Assembly (NCBI RefSeq): GCF_900115305.1
Contig: NZ_FOVW01000003.1
Location: forward strand, 1 to 64,000
DNA from: Algoriphagus ornithinivorans
Lineage (GTDB): Bacteria > Bacteroidota > Bacteroidia > Cytophagales > Cyclobacteriaceae
Direction: 5' to 3'
DNA: 64,000 bases
Shown here: one piece after another, positions 53,824 through 63,375 of the stretch
Layout: every line of letters starts with the position of its first letter
How positions within the stretch are numbered: position 1 is the stretch's first letter
Position numbers and translations under genes: made by a program
The notes under the pieces: model-generated
Databases searched by the model: none
What the model saw: only the letters and a program-made list of their open reading frames with translations
What the model was told of the DNA's origin: nothing

Positions 53824-54816
53824 GTGGTAAAGATAGGAAAGTTGGAGTTGGGAGAATTCCCATTATTGTTGGCACCCATGGAAGATGTGAGTGATCCTCC
53901 ATTTCGTGCTGTGTGCAAACAAAACGGCGCAGACTTGATGTATACTGAGTTTATCAGTTCTGAGGGCCTGATTCGTGACGCTGCCAAAAGCGTCCAAAAA
54001 CTCGATATTTTCGATTATGAGCGTCCTATCGGGATTCAGATTTTCGGAAATGAAATTGAATCTATGAGGGAAGCTGCTGCTATCGCCGAAGAAGCCGGGC
54101 CTGATATTTTGGACATTAATTATGGTTGTCCTGTTCATAAAGTAGCCTGCAAAGGTGCGGGAGCGGGTATTCTTTTGGATATAGACAAAATGGTATCCAT
54201 GACTGCTGAAATTGTCAAAGCTGTCAATATCCCAGTTACAGTGAAAACCAGATTGGGCTGGAATCACGAAACCATTCGAATAGTGGAAGTTGCTGAAAGA
54301 CTACAGGATGTAGGAATTCAGGCTATTAGTATACATGCAAGAACCAGACAGCAGATGTATAAAGGTGAAGCGGACTGGTCGTATCTCAATTTGGTAAAGG
54401 AAAATCCCCGATTGCACATACCAGTCTTTGGAAATGGAGATATAGATTCTCCTGAGAAAGCTGCAGAATACAAGGCAAAATACAATGTGGACGGAATGAT
54501 GATAGGGAGAGCCTCAATAGGTTACCCTTGGATTTTCAACGAAATAAAACAATACCTTCAGAACGGAGAGAAACTTCCAGCCCCAGATTTGGATGAAAGA
54601 ATTGCCGTAGCAAAGAAACATCTGGATTTTTCAGTAGAATGGAAAGGTGAAAAATTAGGCATACTTGAAATGAGAAGGCATTACACCAATTATTTTAGAG
54701 GAATGCCTAATTTCAAACAATATAGAACTGAAATGGTAACAGCAGAGTCCTATGAGCACGTTTGCGAAATTCTCCAACAAGTAGCTCACGCTTATGCTGA
54801 TTATGAATTTTCTTAA
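53824..54816 (+). CDS. dusB: tRNA-dihydrouridine synthase DusB
   Basis: The 330-residue protein starts at a GTG (MVKIGKLELGEFPLLLAPMEDVSDPPFR, read up to the FMN-binding LAPMEDVSDPPFR). The catalytic Cys102 is in NYGCPVHKV, and NGDIDSPEKA, GRASIGYPWIF and ARTRQQMY complete the family core. It reduces uridines in the D-loop of tRNAs using NADPH and FMN. A GTG is forced by the 37-base divergent spacer; no ATG is closer. A terminator follows. Confidence 0.93.
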   Translation: MVKIGKLELGEFPLLLAPMEDVSDPPFRAVCKQNGADLMYTEFISSEGLIRDAAKSVQKLDIFDYERPIGIQIFGNEIESMREAAAIAEEAGPDILDINYGCPVHKVACKGAGAGILLDIDKMVSMTAEIVKAVNIPVTVKTRLGWNHETIRIVEVAERLQDVGIQAISIHARTRQQMYKGEADWSYLNLVKENPRLHIPVFGNGDIDSPEKAAEYKAKYNVDGMMIGRASIGYPWIFNEIKQYLQNGEKLPAPDLDERIAVAKKHLDFSVEWKGEKLGILEMRRHYTNYFRGMPNFKQYRTEMVTAESYEHVCEILQQVAHAYADYEFS

Positions 54817-54825
54817 TTCTAACTT

Positions 54826-54855
54826 GAGCCCCGACAATTGTTGGGGCTTTTTTTG
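54826..54855 (+). terminator. Terminator of dusB
   Basis: AGCCCC(g)ACAA and TTGGGGCT form the stem around a short loop, followed by TTTTTTT. Confidence 0.88.
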
Positions 54856-55002
54856 ACTTCTATTCTGTTTTTGGCAAAAAAATCAAAAGACATCACATTC
54901 ATTTTCTCCTCAGCTTTGAATATTTGGGCTTGATCAACTTTTTTAAACAATTCTGAGTTGAATTCGCTTTTTTTGCCGTGCATTACTCACCCACCCAAGC
55001 GA

Positions 55003-55917
55003 ATGTCAACTGGAGAATCTGAAAACACTTTAAAAAACTGGGGCTTCTTAATCGTTTTAGCTTTAGTTTGGGGAAGCTCTTTTATTTTGATAAAGAGGGG
55101 GTTGAATGTGTTTTCCCCCGGAGAGCTTGGCGCCTACAGGATAGTTGCTGCGGCTACCTTTCTGCTTCCGCTTTCGATTCCTAAAGTAAAAAACCTAAAG
55201 AGCCATCAAATACAAAACCTTATTTTGGTGGGCCTCGTGGGAAGTTTCATTCCTGCATTTCTATTTGCAAAAGCACAAACCCAGCTAAGCAGCTCCCTAA
55301 CTGGGGTTCTAAATGCTCTTACCCCATTATTCGTTGTTTTGGTAGGTGCTATATTCTTTAATTCAAAAATCACCAGACGAAATGCCATAGGACTATTCAT
55401 AGCCTTTTTAGGAGTGGTAGTTCTGGTAACCGTCAAGGAAGGGAGTGGATTTGGAGCTTTTTCGGACATCAATGCCTATGCTTTCTTTGTCATTTTGGCC
55501 TGTACTTGCTATGGCTTCAACCTCAACCTGATCAAGTTTCGATTTGTGGAACTTAAGCCGGTAGAGATCACAGCCATCTCTTTGCTCATGGTTTTACCTG
55601 CAGCACTGATCTATTTAATGGCAGGAACTCAGTTTTCCTACAAGCTGGTTTCGGCGGAAGGTGCTTGGACTGCATTGGGATATGTCACACTTTTAGGAGT
55701 CTTGGGAACAGCCCTAGCACTCATCATTTTCAATATGATGGTGAAAACAGCAAGCCCGGTTTTTGCAAGTTCTGTTACCTACCTGATTCCAATTGTAGCT
55801 ATTATGTGGGGAGTTTGGGACGGAGAAGTTTTGCTATTTGGGCATTATGTTGGAATAGCGGCGGTGATCTTGGGAGTATGGATCGGGAATAGAAAAAAGA
55901 ATAAAAAAATAGCATGA
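55003..55917 (+). CDS. EamA-family (DMT) transporter
   Basis: The start at 55003 gives MSTGESENTLKNWGFLIVLALVWGSSF; the frame is open to a TTG at 54958 without membrane character. The 304-residue protein has two EamA repeats and ten helices; WGSSFILIKRGL in helix 1 and a positive C-terminus (GNRKKNKKIA) are typical. Substrates of this family are metabolites such as amino acids or nucleotide sugars, and cannot be read from the sequence. It stands alone on the plus strand. Confidence 0.87.
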   Translation: MSTGESENTLKNWGFLIVLALVWGSSFILIKRGLNVFSPGELGAYRIVAAATFLLPLSIPKVKNLKSHQIQNLILVGLVGSFIPAFLFAKAQTQLSSSLTGVLNALTPLFVVLVGAIFFNSKITRRNAIGLFIAFLGVVVLVTVKEGSGFGAFSDINAYAFFVILACTCYGFNLNLIKFRFVELKPVEITAISLLMVLPAALIYLMAGTQFSYKLVSAEGAWTALGYVTLLGVLGTALALIIFNMMVKTASPVFASSVTYLIPIVAIMWGVWDGEVLLFGHYVGIAAVILGVWIGNRKKNKKIA

Positions 55918-56083
55918 TTATCTGGAATCTTGCCAGTAGACATCTAGTCTTTACTTATATGGGTTAGACACTTTGATTTTGATCATCAAATAGACCGAAG
56001 CATCCAGATTCTGATCCTTTGGGCTCCACTAAGGTGTATTTTTTTACTTAATGGAAGAAATTCTGATTAACATGAAAAAATTT

Positions 56084-56974
56084 TTATTTACCCTCATAGG
56101 CCTTCAATTCCCTTTTACTCATTTCGGCTGTAATTAGCTCTTTGGGATGCTCTACTTCGAATGAGCTCGATGACTCAACTGCGGTTCCCTTGCCTGCTAT
56201 CCAAAATTTAACAGGCTCTACCATATATTTTAGCTTCCCCAGATTATCCTTTTCGATTTTAGTAACGGTCATTCTAATATGACGTCCATTCTCATAATTT
56301 TCACCTCCAGATATAGCCAAAACATCTCCGGGAAAGACCTCTTGACCTAGCTTTACTTTTTGAGAACCTCCTTTCAATACCATCAATTTGGTCCACGTAC
56401 CATCCTCATGGTATATTTCTATATAGTTCTCTTCCCTTGTAAAAGCTAGATTTTCTTTGCCTTCGATCAAGTCCATATTCATATCTACTATTACTCCCTT
56501 TCTAGGAGCTACAATTTCCACTTCATCATCAAATCTAAAAGAGACTCCGACATAGGTGTCATTATTGGCTTCCGAACGAATCCTGTTTTCAATATGGGTC
56601 ATTTTGCCCCCAAGAACTTTCACTCCTTCCTCAACAGGGATTAAATAAACTGGTTCTGTTTTAGATTTAGCATAGATATTTCCTTTCAGATAGGTGTATT
56701 TAAATGAAAAATTAGTTCCTTGATTAGCATTCACCTTTTTAAGAGTCGCCACCTTGGACTTACCGGGATTGGCTACTCCCAGGGCATAAGTCCCGCCTGT
56801 AGGACTAAGATTTTGAAGGTTGGAAAACTCAAATTGGATCGTATAGGGAATTAGACTACTGTTTGTAGCATAGATTTGAACATTTCCATCAGAATCTCTT
56901 TCTGATTCAACTGTGATCTGGGCAAAAGAAGATGAAAATATGAAGAGGAAAAAGGAAGCAAAAAGGATTCTCAT
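56084..56974 (-). CDS. M23-like (LytM) protein with missing zinc ligands
   Basis: The 296-residue protein has a signal peptide (ending FAQIT) and a LytM-like beta domain at residues 140-255: YVGVSFRFDDEVEIVAPRKG, then YIEIYHEDGTWTKLMVLKGG and KVKLGQEVFPGDVLAISGG. The active form has an HxxxD in the first part and HxH in the second. Here the second motif position is KLMVL, and no first His is evident, so zinc binding is lost. It may be a regulator or structural part like EnvC-type proteins. Periplasmic location is expected. Confidence 0.75.
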   Translation of the reverse strand: MRILFASFFLFIFSSSFAQITVESERDSDGNVQIYATNSSLIPYTIQFEFSNLQNLSPTGGTYALGVANPGKSKVATLKKVNANQGTNFSFKYTYLKGNIYAKSKTEPVYLIPVEEGVKVLGGKMTHIENRIRSEANNDTYVGVSFRFDDEVEIVAPRKGVIVDMNMDLIEGKENLAFTREENYIEIYHEDGTWTKLMVLKGGSQKVKLGQEVFPGDVLAISGGENYENGRHIRMTVTKIEKDNLGKLKYMVEPVKFWIAGKGTAVESSSSFEVEHPKELITAEMSKRELKAYEGK

Positions 56975-57033
56975 GAAAATGTATGGTTTGAATCTAAAAA
57001 TATAGCCAATAAACTAATTGCACAATTTTTAAT

Positions 57034-58107
57034 TCAAAATTCTTTCATCCGCTCTCTCCATGCAAAGGCTAACATGGGAAGTTGTTGATAACTGTTTATT
57101 CCTGCCTTGACCCCTTGAGACTTAAGGAAAATATCATTCGTTTTCCTACTTATCTCCAATGATATGGGCTGATACTTAGCATTTTCAGCCTGAATGGATC
57201 TAATATCATTACGTACACTTACATCCAAGGTCTTGAGCCATTCTTTATACTGGTCAGGAGCCATTCTATAATAATCCCTGATTTGGTAGAGCAAGAGTCT
57301 CAGTTGACCTGAGTATCTCAAAAGAGGATCATTGGAATTGGTACAAATTACCCAAGCTATAAAGTTTGCTTCTCCTTCGTCTGTCACTCCATAGCTGTGC
57401 GCCATTTCATGAGCAACGGTAAATGGTCTTTCCAAAGGATGAAGCGTGGGGTCTATGTAACTTTCACCAGTAAAAGGGAAATAAATCCCCAATATCCCCA
57501 TTTTACGCATGAATCCGGGTGGTGGAAATAATTTGGTTCGTGGTCTTCCTGTGAAATTCAAACCCAGCAAATCCAGATTTTCACTCATATTTTCTCTTAC
57601 CAATTTTTCCAATTCAGGATAGGCTATTATTTCTCCTATAGCCGCGGTATCAGTGGAAATTTGCCCTCTGTATTGAGTCACCAAGCGTTGGGTGATCTGA
57701 ACTTCAGATTTGATTTGCTCCAAATTCAGAGACTTAGGTGTCAAAGAAAGCTGTTTGAATATGGGTGTTCGCTGATAATTAAATCCCCAAAGAACCAAAA
57801 AGAAAAAAACTATGGCTCCCAAACTATTGAGCAAGGACCTAATACTGAGAATGCTTCGATTTTTCCAGCCTTTGGTTTTGTAAAAATTGCGGATAAAGAT
57901 CCCAATTAAAATGACAATGGAGAGGATAAAAAGATAAACGCTGGGGAATGGCAAATGCCCCAGCGTTAAATCAATCACATTTCTAATTCCCGGAAAGAAT
58001 GTTCTGGAATAAATATCATCAGTCGCTTCTGGTTGCCGAATTGCCAACCATCTTAAACCCAGAGCCATCAGGCCAAGGATTGTCCACGACCAATCTCTCT
58101 TTCCCAT
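57034..58107 (-). CDS. DUF3810 membrane protein with HEMAH metallopeptidase motif
   Basis: The 357-residue protein has three N-terminal helices (about 8-24, 55-74 and 96-110) and a C-terminal domain with AHEMAHSYG at residues 232-240 followed by TDEGEANF, in which the Glu could be the third ligand of a gluzincin-type zinc site. This is the DUF3810 family. A membrane-bound peptidase facing the periplasm is likely, but the substrate is unknown. The nifU-like gene sits 11 bases upstream, so they are co-transcribed. Confidence 0.82.
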   Translation of the reverse strand: MGKRDWSWTILGLMALGLRWLAIRQPEATDDIYSRTFFPGIRNVIDLTLGHLPFPSVYLFILSIVILIGIFIRNFYKTKGWKNRSILSIRSLLNSLGAIVFFFLVLWGFNYQRTPIFKQLSLTPKSLNLEQIKSEVQITQRLVTQYRGQISTDTAAIGEIIAYPELEKLVRENMSENLDLLGLNFTGRPRTKLFPPPGFMRKMGILGIYFPFTGESYIDPTLHPLERPFTVAHEMAHSYGVTDEGEANFIAWVICTNSNDPLLRYSGQLRLLLYQIRDYYRMAPDQYKEWLKTLDVSVRNDIRSIQAENAKYQPISLEISRKTNDIFLKSQGVKAGINSYQQLPMLAFAWRERMKEF

Positions 58108-58118
58108 TATTTATAATA

Positions 58119-58700
58119 TCAGATGCCTTCAGCCTCTACTTCCTTCACTTCGGGAAGCATGCGAGTAAGCAAGTTTTGGATACCTGCTTTGAGGGTAACT
58201 GTACTGGAAGGACATCCTGAACAGGCTCCCTGTAAAAGAACCTTCACCACACCGTCTTTGAAGGAATGAAACACGATGGCTCCACCATCCTGCTCTACTG
58301 CTGGACGGATATATTCATCGAGAATTCCTTTAATCTTTTTGACAATCTCGGAGTCATTTTCATCAAATAAAGGATCCTTATCAAAACTAGCTTGAACAGG
58401 CTTTTTCCCTGCTTCCAAATATTGTTTGATATGATCTCTGATGATGGTCTGAATTTCAGGCCACTCTACTTCCTCCGATTTGGTAACTGTGACAAAATTA
58501 GAAGCTATGAAAACGCGTTCCACCGCAGAGAAGTTAAACAACTCTTGAGCCAATGGGCTATTTTCGGCACTTTCTGCATTGGGAAAATCAAAGCTCAAAC
58601 CGTCTTCCACCAACATAAAATTGGCAACAAACTTCAAGGAATTCGGATTTGGGTTAGCCTCCATGTAGAGGTGAACCGGTCTTGCTTGTGCTTTTAGCAT
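58119..58700 (-). CDS. NifU-family Fe-S scaffold (Nfu with N-terminal domain)
   Basis: The 193-residue protein has the Nfu N-terminal domain (PNPNSLKFVAN at residues 17-27) and a C-terminal NifU domain with Cys160 and Cys163 in GACSGCPSS. The two Cys from each monomer bind a 4Fe-4S cluster in a dimer, delivered to target enzymes. DGGAIVFHSFKDGVVKV is a family landmark. The promoter-like box at 58754-58761 lies upstream. Confidence 0.92.
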   Translation of the reverse strand: MLKAQARPVHLYMEANPNPNSLKFVANFMLVEDGLSFDFPNAESAENSPLAQELFNFSAVERVFIASNFVTVTKSEEVEWPEIQTIIRDHIKQYLEAGKKPVQASFDKDPLFDENDSEIVKKIKGILDEYIRPAVEQDGGAIVFHSFKDGVVKVLLQGACSGCPSSTVTLKAGIQNLLTRMLPEVKEVEAEGI

Positions 58701-58753
58701 CAGTTTATCAGTTTTTTATTGAAATAAACCCTGATCAAGGCGAATAGTTCCTG

Positions 58754-58761
58754 CAAAGGTA
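58754..58761 (-). promoter_or_regulatory. Candidate -7 box for the nifU-DUF3810 operon
   Basis: On the minus strand TACCTTTG followed by CAGG matches TAnnTTTGC. It is 54 bases before the ATG at 58700. No TTG at 17-23 bases upstream is seen. Confidence 0.45.
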
Positions 58762-58776
58762 AGTTTCCATTCGGAA

Positions 58777-59511
58777 TTATTTCATAGGCTCTCCAGTAGC
58801 TGCATACCAAATCCCCCCATATAAATGCTTTAAAAAATCCGGATCCTCATAAGCGGACTCCACATGGCCTAAAGCTGTATAAAATACCCGTCCGCCGTCA
58901 AACTCATGATACCAAGCCATAGGATGATTTGCCCCATTTCCTTTAGCTACTTGATAGGTTGATTCATCTGCATTGAGAAGCACTTTAATGTTGGGGTTGA
59001 TATTTCTGAATTCATATAACTCATCCGTCCAAAGCCAATTTTTTGGTAAATGCCAAGTGGCCGGATGATTGGAATCTACTACTTCTAATCTCAGAGTTTG
59101 CTGCTTGGGATGAGCTAAAAAGTATGCTCCAATCAATTGATTATACCATGGCCAATCGTATTCGGTATCTGTGGCTGAGTGAATCCCAACTACACCTTTA
59201 CCACTTCTTACAAATTTTTGAAAAGCCGCCTTTTGCTCCTCATTGAAAATAGTCCCTGTAGTACTCATCAGGATAATGACATCAAATTTTTCCAGATTCT
59301 CATCTTTGAAGTAGTTTGCGTCCTCTGTCGTATGGACAGAAAACACATGGGTCTGACCCAATTTTTTCAAGGCAACCACTCCGTCTGGGATGGACTGATG
59401 TCTGAAGCCAGCAGTTTTACTAAAAACCAAAGCCCGGAATTGTTGAGCTTGGGACTGCATCAAACCGGCAGTTAGGAGACAAACTGTAAGTAAAAGGAAT
59501 TTAAGTTTCAT
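58777..59511 (-). CDS. ThuA-domain secreted protein
   Basis: The start at 59511 gives MKLKFLLLTVCLLTAGL and a signal ending SQAQQ; the frame is open 19 codons more. The 244-residue protein has the ThuA core: FDVIILMSTTGTIF, GVVGIHSATDTEY, and HPMAWYHEFDGGRVFYTALGH. The fold is class-I glutamine-amidotransferase-like; the family includes trehalose-utilisation and sugar-related proteins with no proven reaction. Export suggests action on glycan breakdown products. Confidence 0.88.
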   Translation of the reverse strand: MKLKFLLLTVCLLTAGLMQSQAQQFRALVFSKTAGFRHQSIPDGVVALKKLGQTHVFSVHTTEDANYFKDENLEKFDVIILMSTTGTIFNEEQKAAFQKFVRSGKGVVGIHSATDTEYDWPWYNQLIGAYFLAHPKQQTLRLEVVDSNHPATWHLPKNWLWTDELYEFRNINPNIKVLLNADESTYQVAKGNGANHPMAWYHEFDGGRVFYTALGHVESAYEDPDFLKHLYGGIWYAATGEPMK

Positions 59512-59645
59512 AGGTTTTTTGGGGTTTGAGTTGTTATCAAACACAAAATACAAAAAGCTAGAAGTCAAAAAGTATTTTTTTTATTATCGGCTAATCAAGA
59601 GCTCATTTAAAGCTTACCATCTAAATCGATCTCGGTAAGAAATTA

Positions 59646-59653
59646 CAAAGCTA
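59646..59653 (-). promoter_or_regulatory. Candidate -7 box for the ThuA gene
   Basis: On the minus strand TAGCTTTG matches TAnnTTTG, 135 bases before the ATG at 59511. No -33 TTG at normal spacing is found. Confidence 0.3.
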
Positions 59654-59680
59654 TTCCATAGGACCCCACCAGATAATCTC

Positions 59681-60775
59681 CTATTGATCAAACCACCAAT
59701 GAGGGGTATCGTTTGTACTATTTGGAAATTCACTGCACCGGAGGCATGTTTTTGGATATTTATCCAGCGGTCTATTTCGTTCGTAAGTACAGATCTCTGG
59801 AAGGAAAAAAGGCACGTCTGCTCTTGTGGTGTAAATTCTTTTTTGACTCACTTTTGCCACTTCGAAATATCCCAAAACAACTTCTTCAGGATCTTTGTCA
59901 TTATACAAATTACCTCTAATCGGAGCTGGTGGAGTATCGAACACTGAGCCAGTATTATTGACCAAAACTTTTACCTTTTGCCAATAATCAAAAGACTCCC
60001 TGGAAATACTCACTTGTCTGACATTGAAATAATGTCTACTCAAGAAGGACTCATCCACCACGCGTTGGGCTACTATCTGCCTATTTTGATTTGTAGAAAA
60101 ACCGGAGGCTTGTCCATTAAACAACGCAATTCTTTCTGGATCAGGAAAGTCAAAAACGTAGCAATCTGGGGGTGCTTTGTTGAAAGGGTTAGGAAAAAAT
60201 GTCAAATTCCAATAGTAAGCCTCGTCCACATCCCATCGTAAATAGTAGGGCTCAATAGTTTCAGGAAGGCTAACTTCAGTTTGTATAGAGATGAAGGCAG
60301 TTTCGGGAGCCCCTTTAAAATTACCACGGACAAACTCATAGCTTAATTCATCTTCTCCAACAATATCAGGCATCTTTTCCGGAATAGAAAGGTATCGCTT
60401 TCCCTGAATGATTATCTCAAGGTGATATTCTACCCCTGATTTGAATTTCACTTCTCTGCCGAGCATGTATTTTCCAGGTCCGATTTCATTGAATCTACTC
60501 TGGGAATTATCACTCCCTATAACAACTACTTGAGCACCCCTTACAGGTCTAGGCAAATCATTTAAAACCAAATATTGCCCTGAGTATAATGGCTCCCTGT
60601 TGGCCGAAGTGGTTTCTGACAGGAATACAAATTTATCTTCATCGAGGTTATTTATCTGTCCAGAAACAATGAGTTTTTCTGTTCCTTTATCCAAAGGAAA
60701 AGTAATCTGATCTATGCATGAGGCAAACATCAAAAAAATCAAGGCTAAGCAAAATGTTGTAATATGCTTATTCAT
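59681..60775 (-). CDS. DUF4249 lipoprotein, partner of the TonB receptor
   Basis: The 364-residue protein has a lipoprotein signal (FLMFASCIDQITF). It has the DUF4249 plan: an N-terminal LIVSGQINN beta-domain, then GPGKYMLGREV, and a Cys-rich tail (EICTYERN, CLRCSEFPNS). The family is found next to carboxypeptidase-domain TonB receptors and presumably helps ligand capture at the surface. Its start overlaps the receptor stop by 8 bases. Confidence 0.85.
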   Translation of the reverse strand: MNKHITTFCLALIFLMFASCIDQITFPLDKGTEKLIVSGQINNLDEDKFVFLSETTSANREPLYSGQYLVLNDLPRPVRGAQVVVIGSDNSQSRFNEIGPGKYMLGREVKFKSGVEYHLEIIIQGKRYLSIPEKMPDIVGEDELSYEFVRGNFKGAPETAFISIQTEVSLPETIEPYYLRWDVDEAYYWNLTFFPNPFNKAPPDCYVFDFPDPERIALFNGQASGFSTNQNRQIVAQRVVDESFLSRHYFNVRQVSISRESFDYWQKVKVLVNNTGSVFDTPPAPIRGNLYNDKDPEEVVLGYFEVAKVSQKRIYTTRADVPFFLPEICTYERNRPLDKYPKTCLRCSEFPNSTNDTPHWWFDQ

Positions 60776-63182
60776 TTTCTCCTCCTATCTGAATGCTATA
60801 CGTAATTGAGGGGAAAATAGCGCCTAAGACTGCCAGTCTGTAAGGCCTCAATTGCCTGCTATCCCCATCTTTTTGCCAAAAAACTGAATATGCATTTCGC
60901 CTCCCTAAAAGGTTATAAATGCTAAAGTTGAGACTATCGCCCTTCTTTGAAAATACTTTTTCGAAAGTGTACGAAATGTCAACCCGAAAGTAATCCGGTA
61001 TTCTATACTGATTTCTCTCAGAATACTCCGGAATAACCAATCCATTTAAAATGTAACTTGAATTGACAGCGCTGACTGGTCTGCCACTGGCGTAATTAAC
61101 AGAAAAGTTAAACAATCCTCTTGGGTACGTTTTTCTGCTAAGAATAAAATTTATCTCATGTGGCTTATCATAATTGCTGGGATACCATTCTCCCTGATTG
61201 ATCTGCTTTTCTTCAAACTCCCCCAAACTTCTGAAAAAGGACCTGGAATAGGTATAAGCGAGCCAACCTGTGAGAACCCCAAGATTCTTTTTAATCATGA
61301 ATTCAGCACCATAGGCTCTTCCTTCCCCAAAAACTAATTCGGTTTCCATCTGAGGATTTAAAAAGATCTGAGCAAAATCTTTGTATTCCACTTGGTTCTG
61401 AATTTTTCGATAAAATCCATCCACAGAAAACTCCCACTCATTCCCTTTACTATTTCTGAAAATGCCAAATGAAAAATTATCAGATCGCTGAGGGGGAATA
61501 TATCTTGTGCTCAATTGCCAAAGATCAATTGGAGTGGGCCCGAAAGTATTGCTTACTGATTGTATGTATTGATTAAGCCTGGAATAGCTCAATTTGGCTG
61601 AAAGGTTTTGACCAAAATTCTGACGTAAGGAAATCCTGGGCTCAAACCCATTATACTTGGCTAAAGATCCTCCTTCAAAAAACTCCTGTCCAATAGTTTC
61701 TTCCCTAGTGATTGGAGCATTTTCCCTGTAGACAAAAACGGTATCAGGTCCTTTTTGGCTATAAAATGAGTATCTAAAACCCGCCACAATAGCGGTATTT
61801 TGACTGATATCCCATTCTAAACTTGAAAATATAGCGCTTTCCAGACCTTGTTCTTTTCCAACCTGCTCAGTAGCTACATTTGATCCTTCAAAAAAGGGAC
61901 TTAACTGCTCGGATTTCCCTGAATAATAGACAAGTTCGGCTCCATTGGAAATGGAAAAGCGATCAGAAGCCCATACCAAAGTGACTTTTGCCTGCTGATA
62001 ATCCATCCCATTTTCTACTTGCGCAGCATCGATTCCCTCCGGATCGAAAAAAGTATTGGAAAATTCCCCATTGGCTAATAAAGCTTTCAATGATAGTTGC
62101 TCTCCCAAGATCCCTTTATACTTGATGGAACTCACTCGATTTGACCAATCATAGCCGAACTCATCAGAAAATTTAAAATAATCACCCGTTATCAAAGTGT
62201 TTACTTCCAAATCATGCCCTTGAGCCAAATTCCAATTCAACCCTATGTAGGCGTCATGGAAATTTAATTTGGAGTTTTTGATATCTAAGTCTCTAGCTTG
62301 CTGCAATAACCAATTGGCGTTGGACACTCGTCCGCCAATAATTATACTTGCCTTATCTTTCTGAATAGGGCCTTCTAGCATCAGTTTCGCATTGGAAGTA
62401 CCAATACCTGCAAGCCCAGACCAATTCTCTTTAGAGCCTGAGCGCATTGCAATATTCAATGCTGACCCTGCTCTACCCCCTAAATTCGAGGGTAAATTTC
62501 CTTTGTAAAGAGTAAATGATTCCGTCACATCGGTATTAAATGCCGACAAAAATCCCAATGCATGATTGGAACTCAAAACTAAAACTTCGTCCATCAACAG
62601 GAGATTTTGATCGGTTTTGGCTCCCCTTACATTGATTCCGGAAGTACCCTCACCGACTGAGCTGACACCGGGCAAAAGTTGTAACCCTTTAAAAATATCA
62701 GCTTCTCCCAAAAACGCAGGAATTGCCTTGAGTTCGCGTGTGGTCAATTTTTCTATTCCAGTTATTGGATTTCGCACATTTCTATCAGGCTCATCAGAAA
62801 GTACTACTACCCCTTCTAACTCATAACTTTTCTCCTCCATAGAAATAGAAATAATTCCATTGTCAAAAAGTGACACTTGAGTAAAAACCGGAATTTTTGA
62901 AGTATGCCTGAAGGTGACCTTGTGCTCTCCTGGAGCAAGCTGAATAAAATATGTTCCAAATCTATCGGTACTGATTCCCGAATAAAATCCATCTACATGA
63001 ACTCCTACCCCGTCAATCCCCTCGCCACTTTTCTTGTCGGTAATTTTACCTGTGAGAATATAATTAATAGGATGGTTTCCTTCCTTTTTTCCAAATTGAA
63101 AACTCAAAGAGTCGGTTTGAGCGTAGGAGTTTATTGCCCAAAAAAACAGCAGGAAAGAAAATATCAGTTTTGCTTTAAGCAT
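60768..63182 (-). CDS. TonB-dependent receptor with carboxypeptidase-regulatory-like domain
   Basis: The start at 63182 gives MLKAKLIFSFLLFFWAIN and a signal ending SYAQT. The 804-residue protein has a beta-sandwich at residues 40-125 (YILTGKITDKKSGEGIDGVG), then a plug with VSSVGEGTSGINVRGAKTDQNLLLMD, and a barrel to the end (ITYSIQIGGENE). It probably imports a ligand together with the DUF4249 lipoprotein encoded directly after it. This pair occurs widely in Bacteroidota; the ligand is unknown. Confidence 0.9.
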   Translation of the reverse strand: MLKAKLIFSFLLFFWAINSYAQTDSLSFQFGKKEGNHPINYILTGKITDKKSGEGIDGVGVHVDGFYSGISTDRFGTYFIQLAPGEHKVTFRHTSKIPVFTQVSLFDNGIISISMEEKSYELEGVVVLSDEPDRNVRNPITGIEKLTTRELKAIPAFLGEADIFKGLQLLPGVSSVGEGTSGINVRGAKTDQNLLLMDEVLVLSSNHALGFLSAFNTDVTESFTLYKGNLPSNLGGRAGSALNIAMRSGSKENWSGLAGIGTSNAKLMLEGPIQKDKASIIIGGRVSNANWLLQQARDLDIKNSKLNFHDAYIGLNWNLAQGHDLEVNTLITGDYFKFSDEFGYDWSNRVSSIKYKGILGEQLSLKALLANGEFSNTFFDPEGIDAAQVENGMDYQQAKVTLVWASDRFSISNGAELVYYSGKSEQLSPFFEGSNVATEQVGKEQGLESAIFSSLEWDISQNTAIVAGFRYSFYSQKGPDTVFVYRENAPITREETIGQEFFEGGSLAKYNGFEPRISLRQNFGQNLSAKLSYSRLNQYIQSVSNTFGPTPIDLWQLSTRYIPPQRSDNFSFGIFRNSKGNEWEFSVDGFYRKIQNQVEYKDFAQIFLNPQMETELVFGEGRAYGAEFMIKKNLGVLTGWLAYTYSRSFFRSLGEFEEKQINQGEWYPSNYDKPHEINFILSRKTYPRGLFNFSVNYASGRPVSAVNSSYILNGLVIPEYSERNQYRIPDYFRVDISYTFEKVFSKKGDSLNFSIYNLLGRRNAYSVFWQKDGDSRQLRPYRLAVLGAIFPSITYSIQIGGENE

Positions 63183-63375
63183 ACTTGATTCGAGTAATAA
63201 AAAAATATGAAATTCGTATATGATAAATGTAATTATCAATCCGATAAATTACACTTCAAAAATGTCAAAGCTTTAGAAAAACTTGACAAAGTGTATTTAA
63301 AGGATGATAAAGTCATTAAAATGCTCAAGCTATTACTATTAAATTTACACATTAGAAGACCATAAAATTCGAATC

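Noticed and set aside
53787..53987. A 67-codon N-terminal extension of the CPBP protease
   Set aside because: It crosses the divergent promoter and runs antisense to the DusB FMN-binding motif; the hydrophobic protein begins naturally at 53786.
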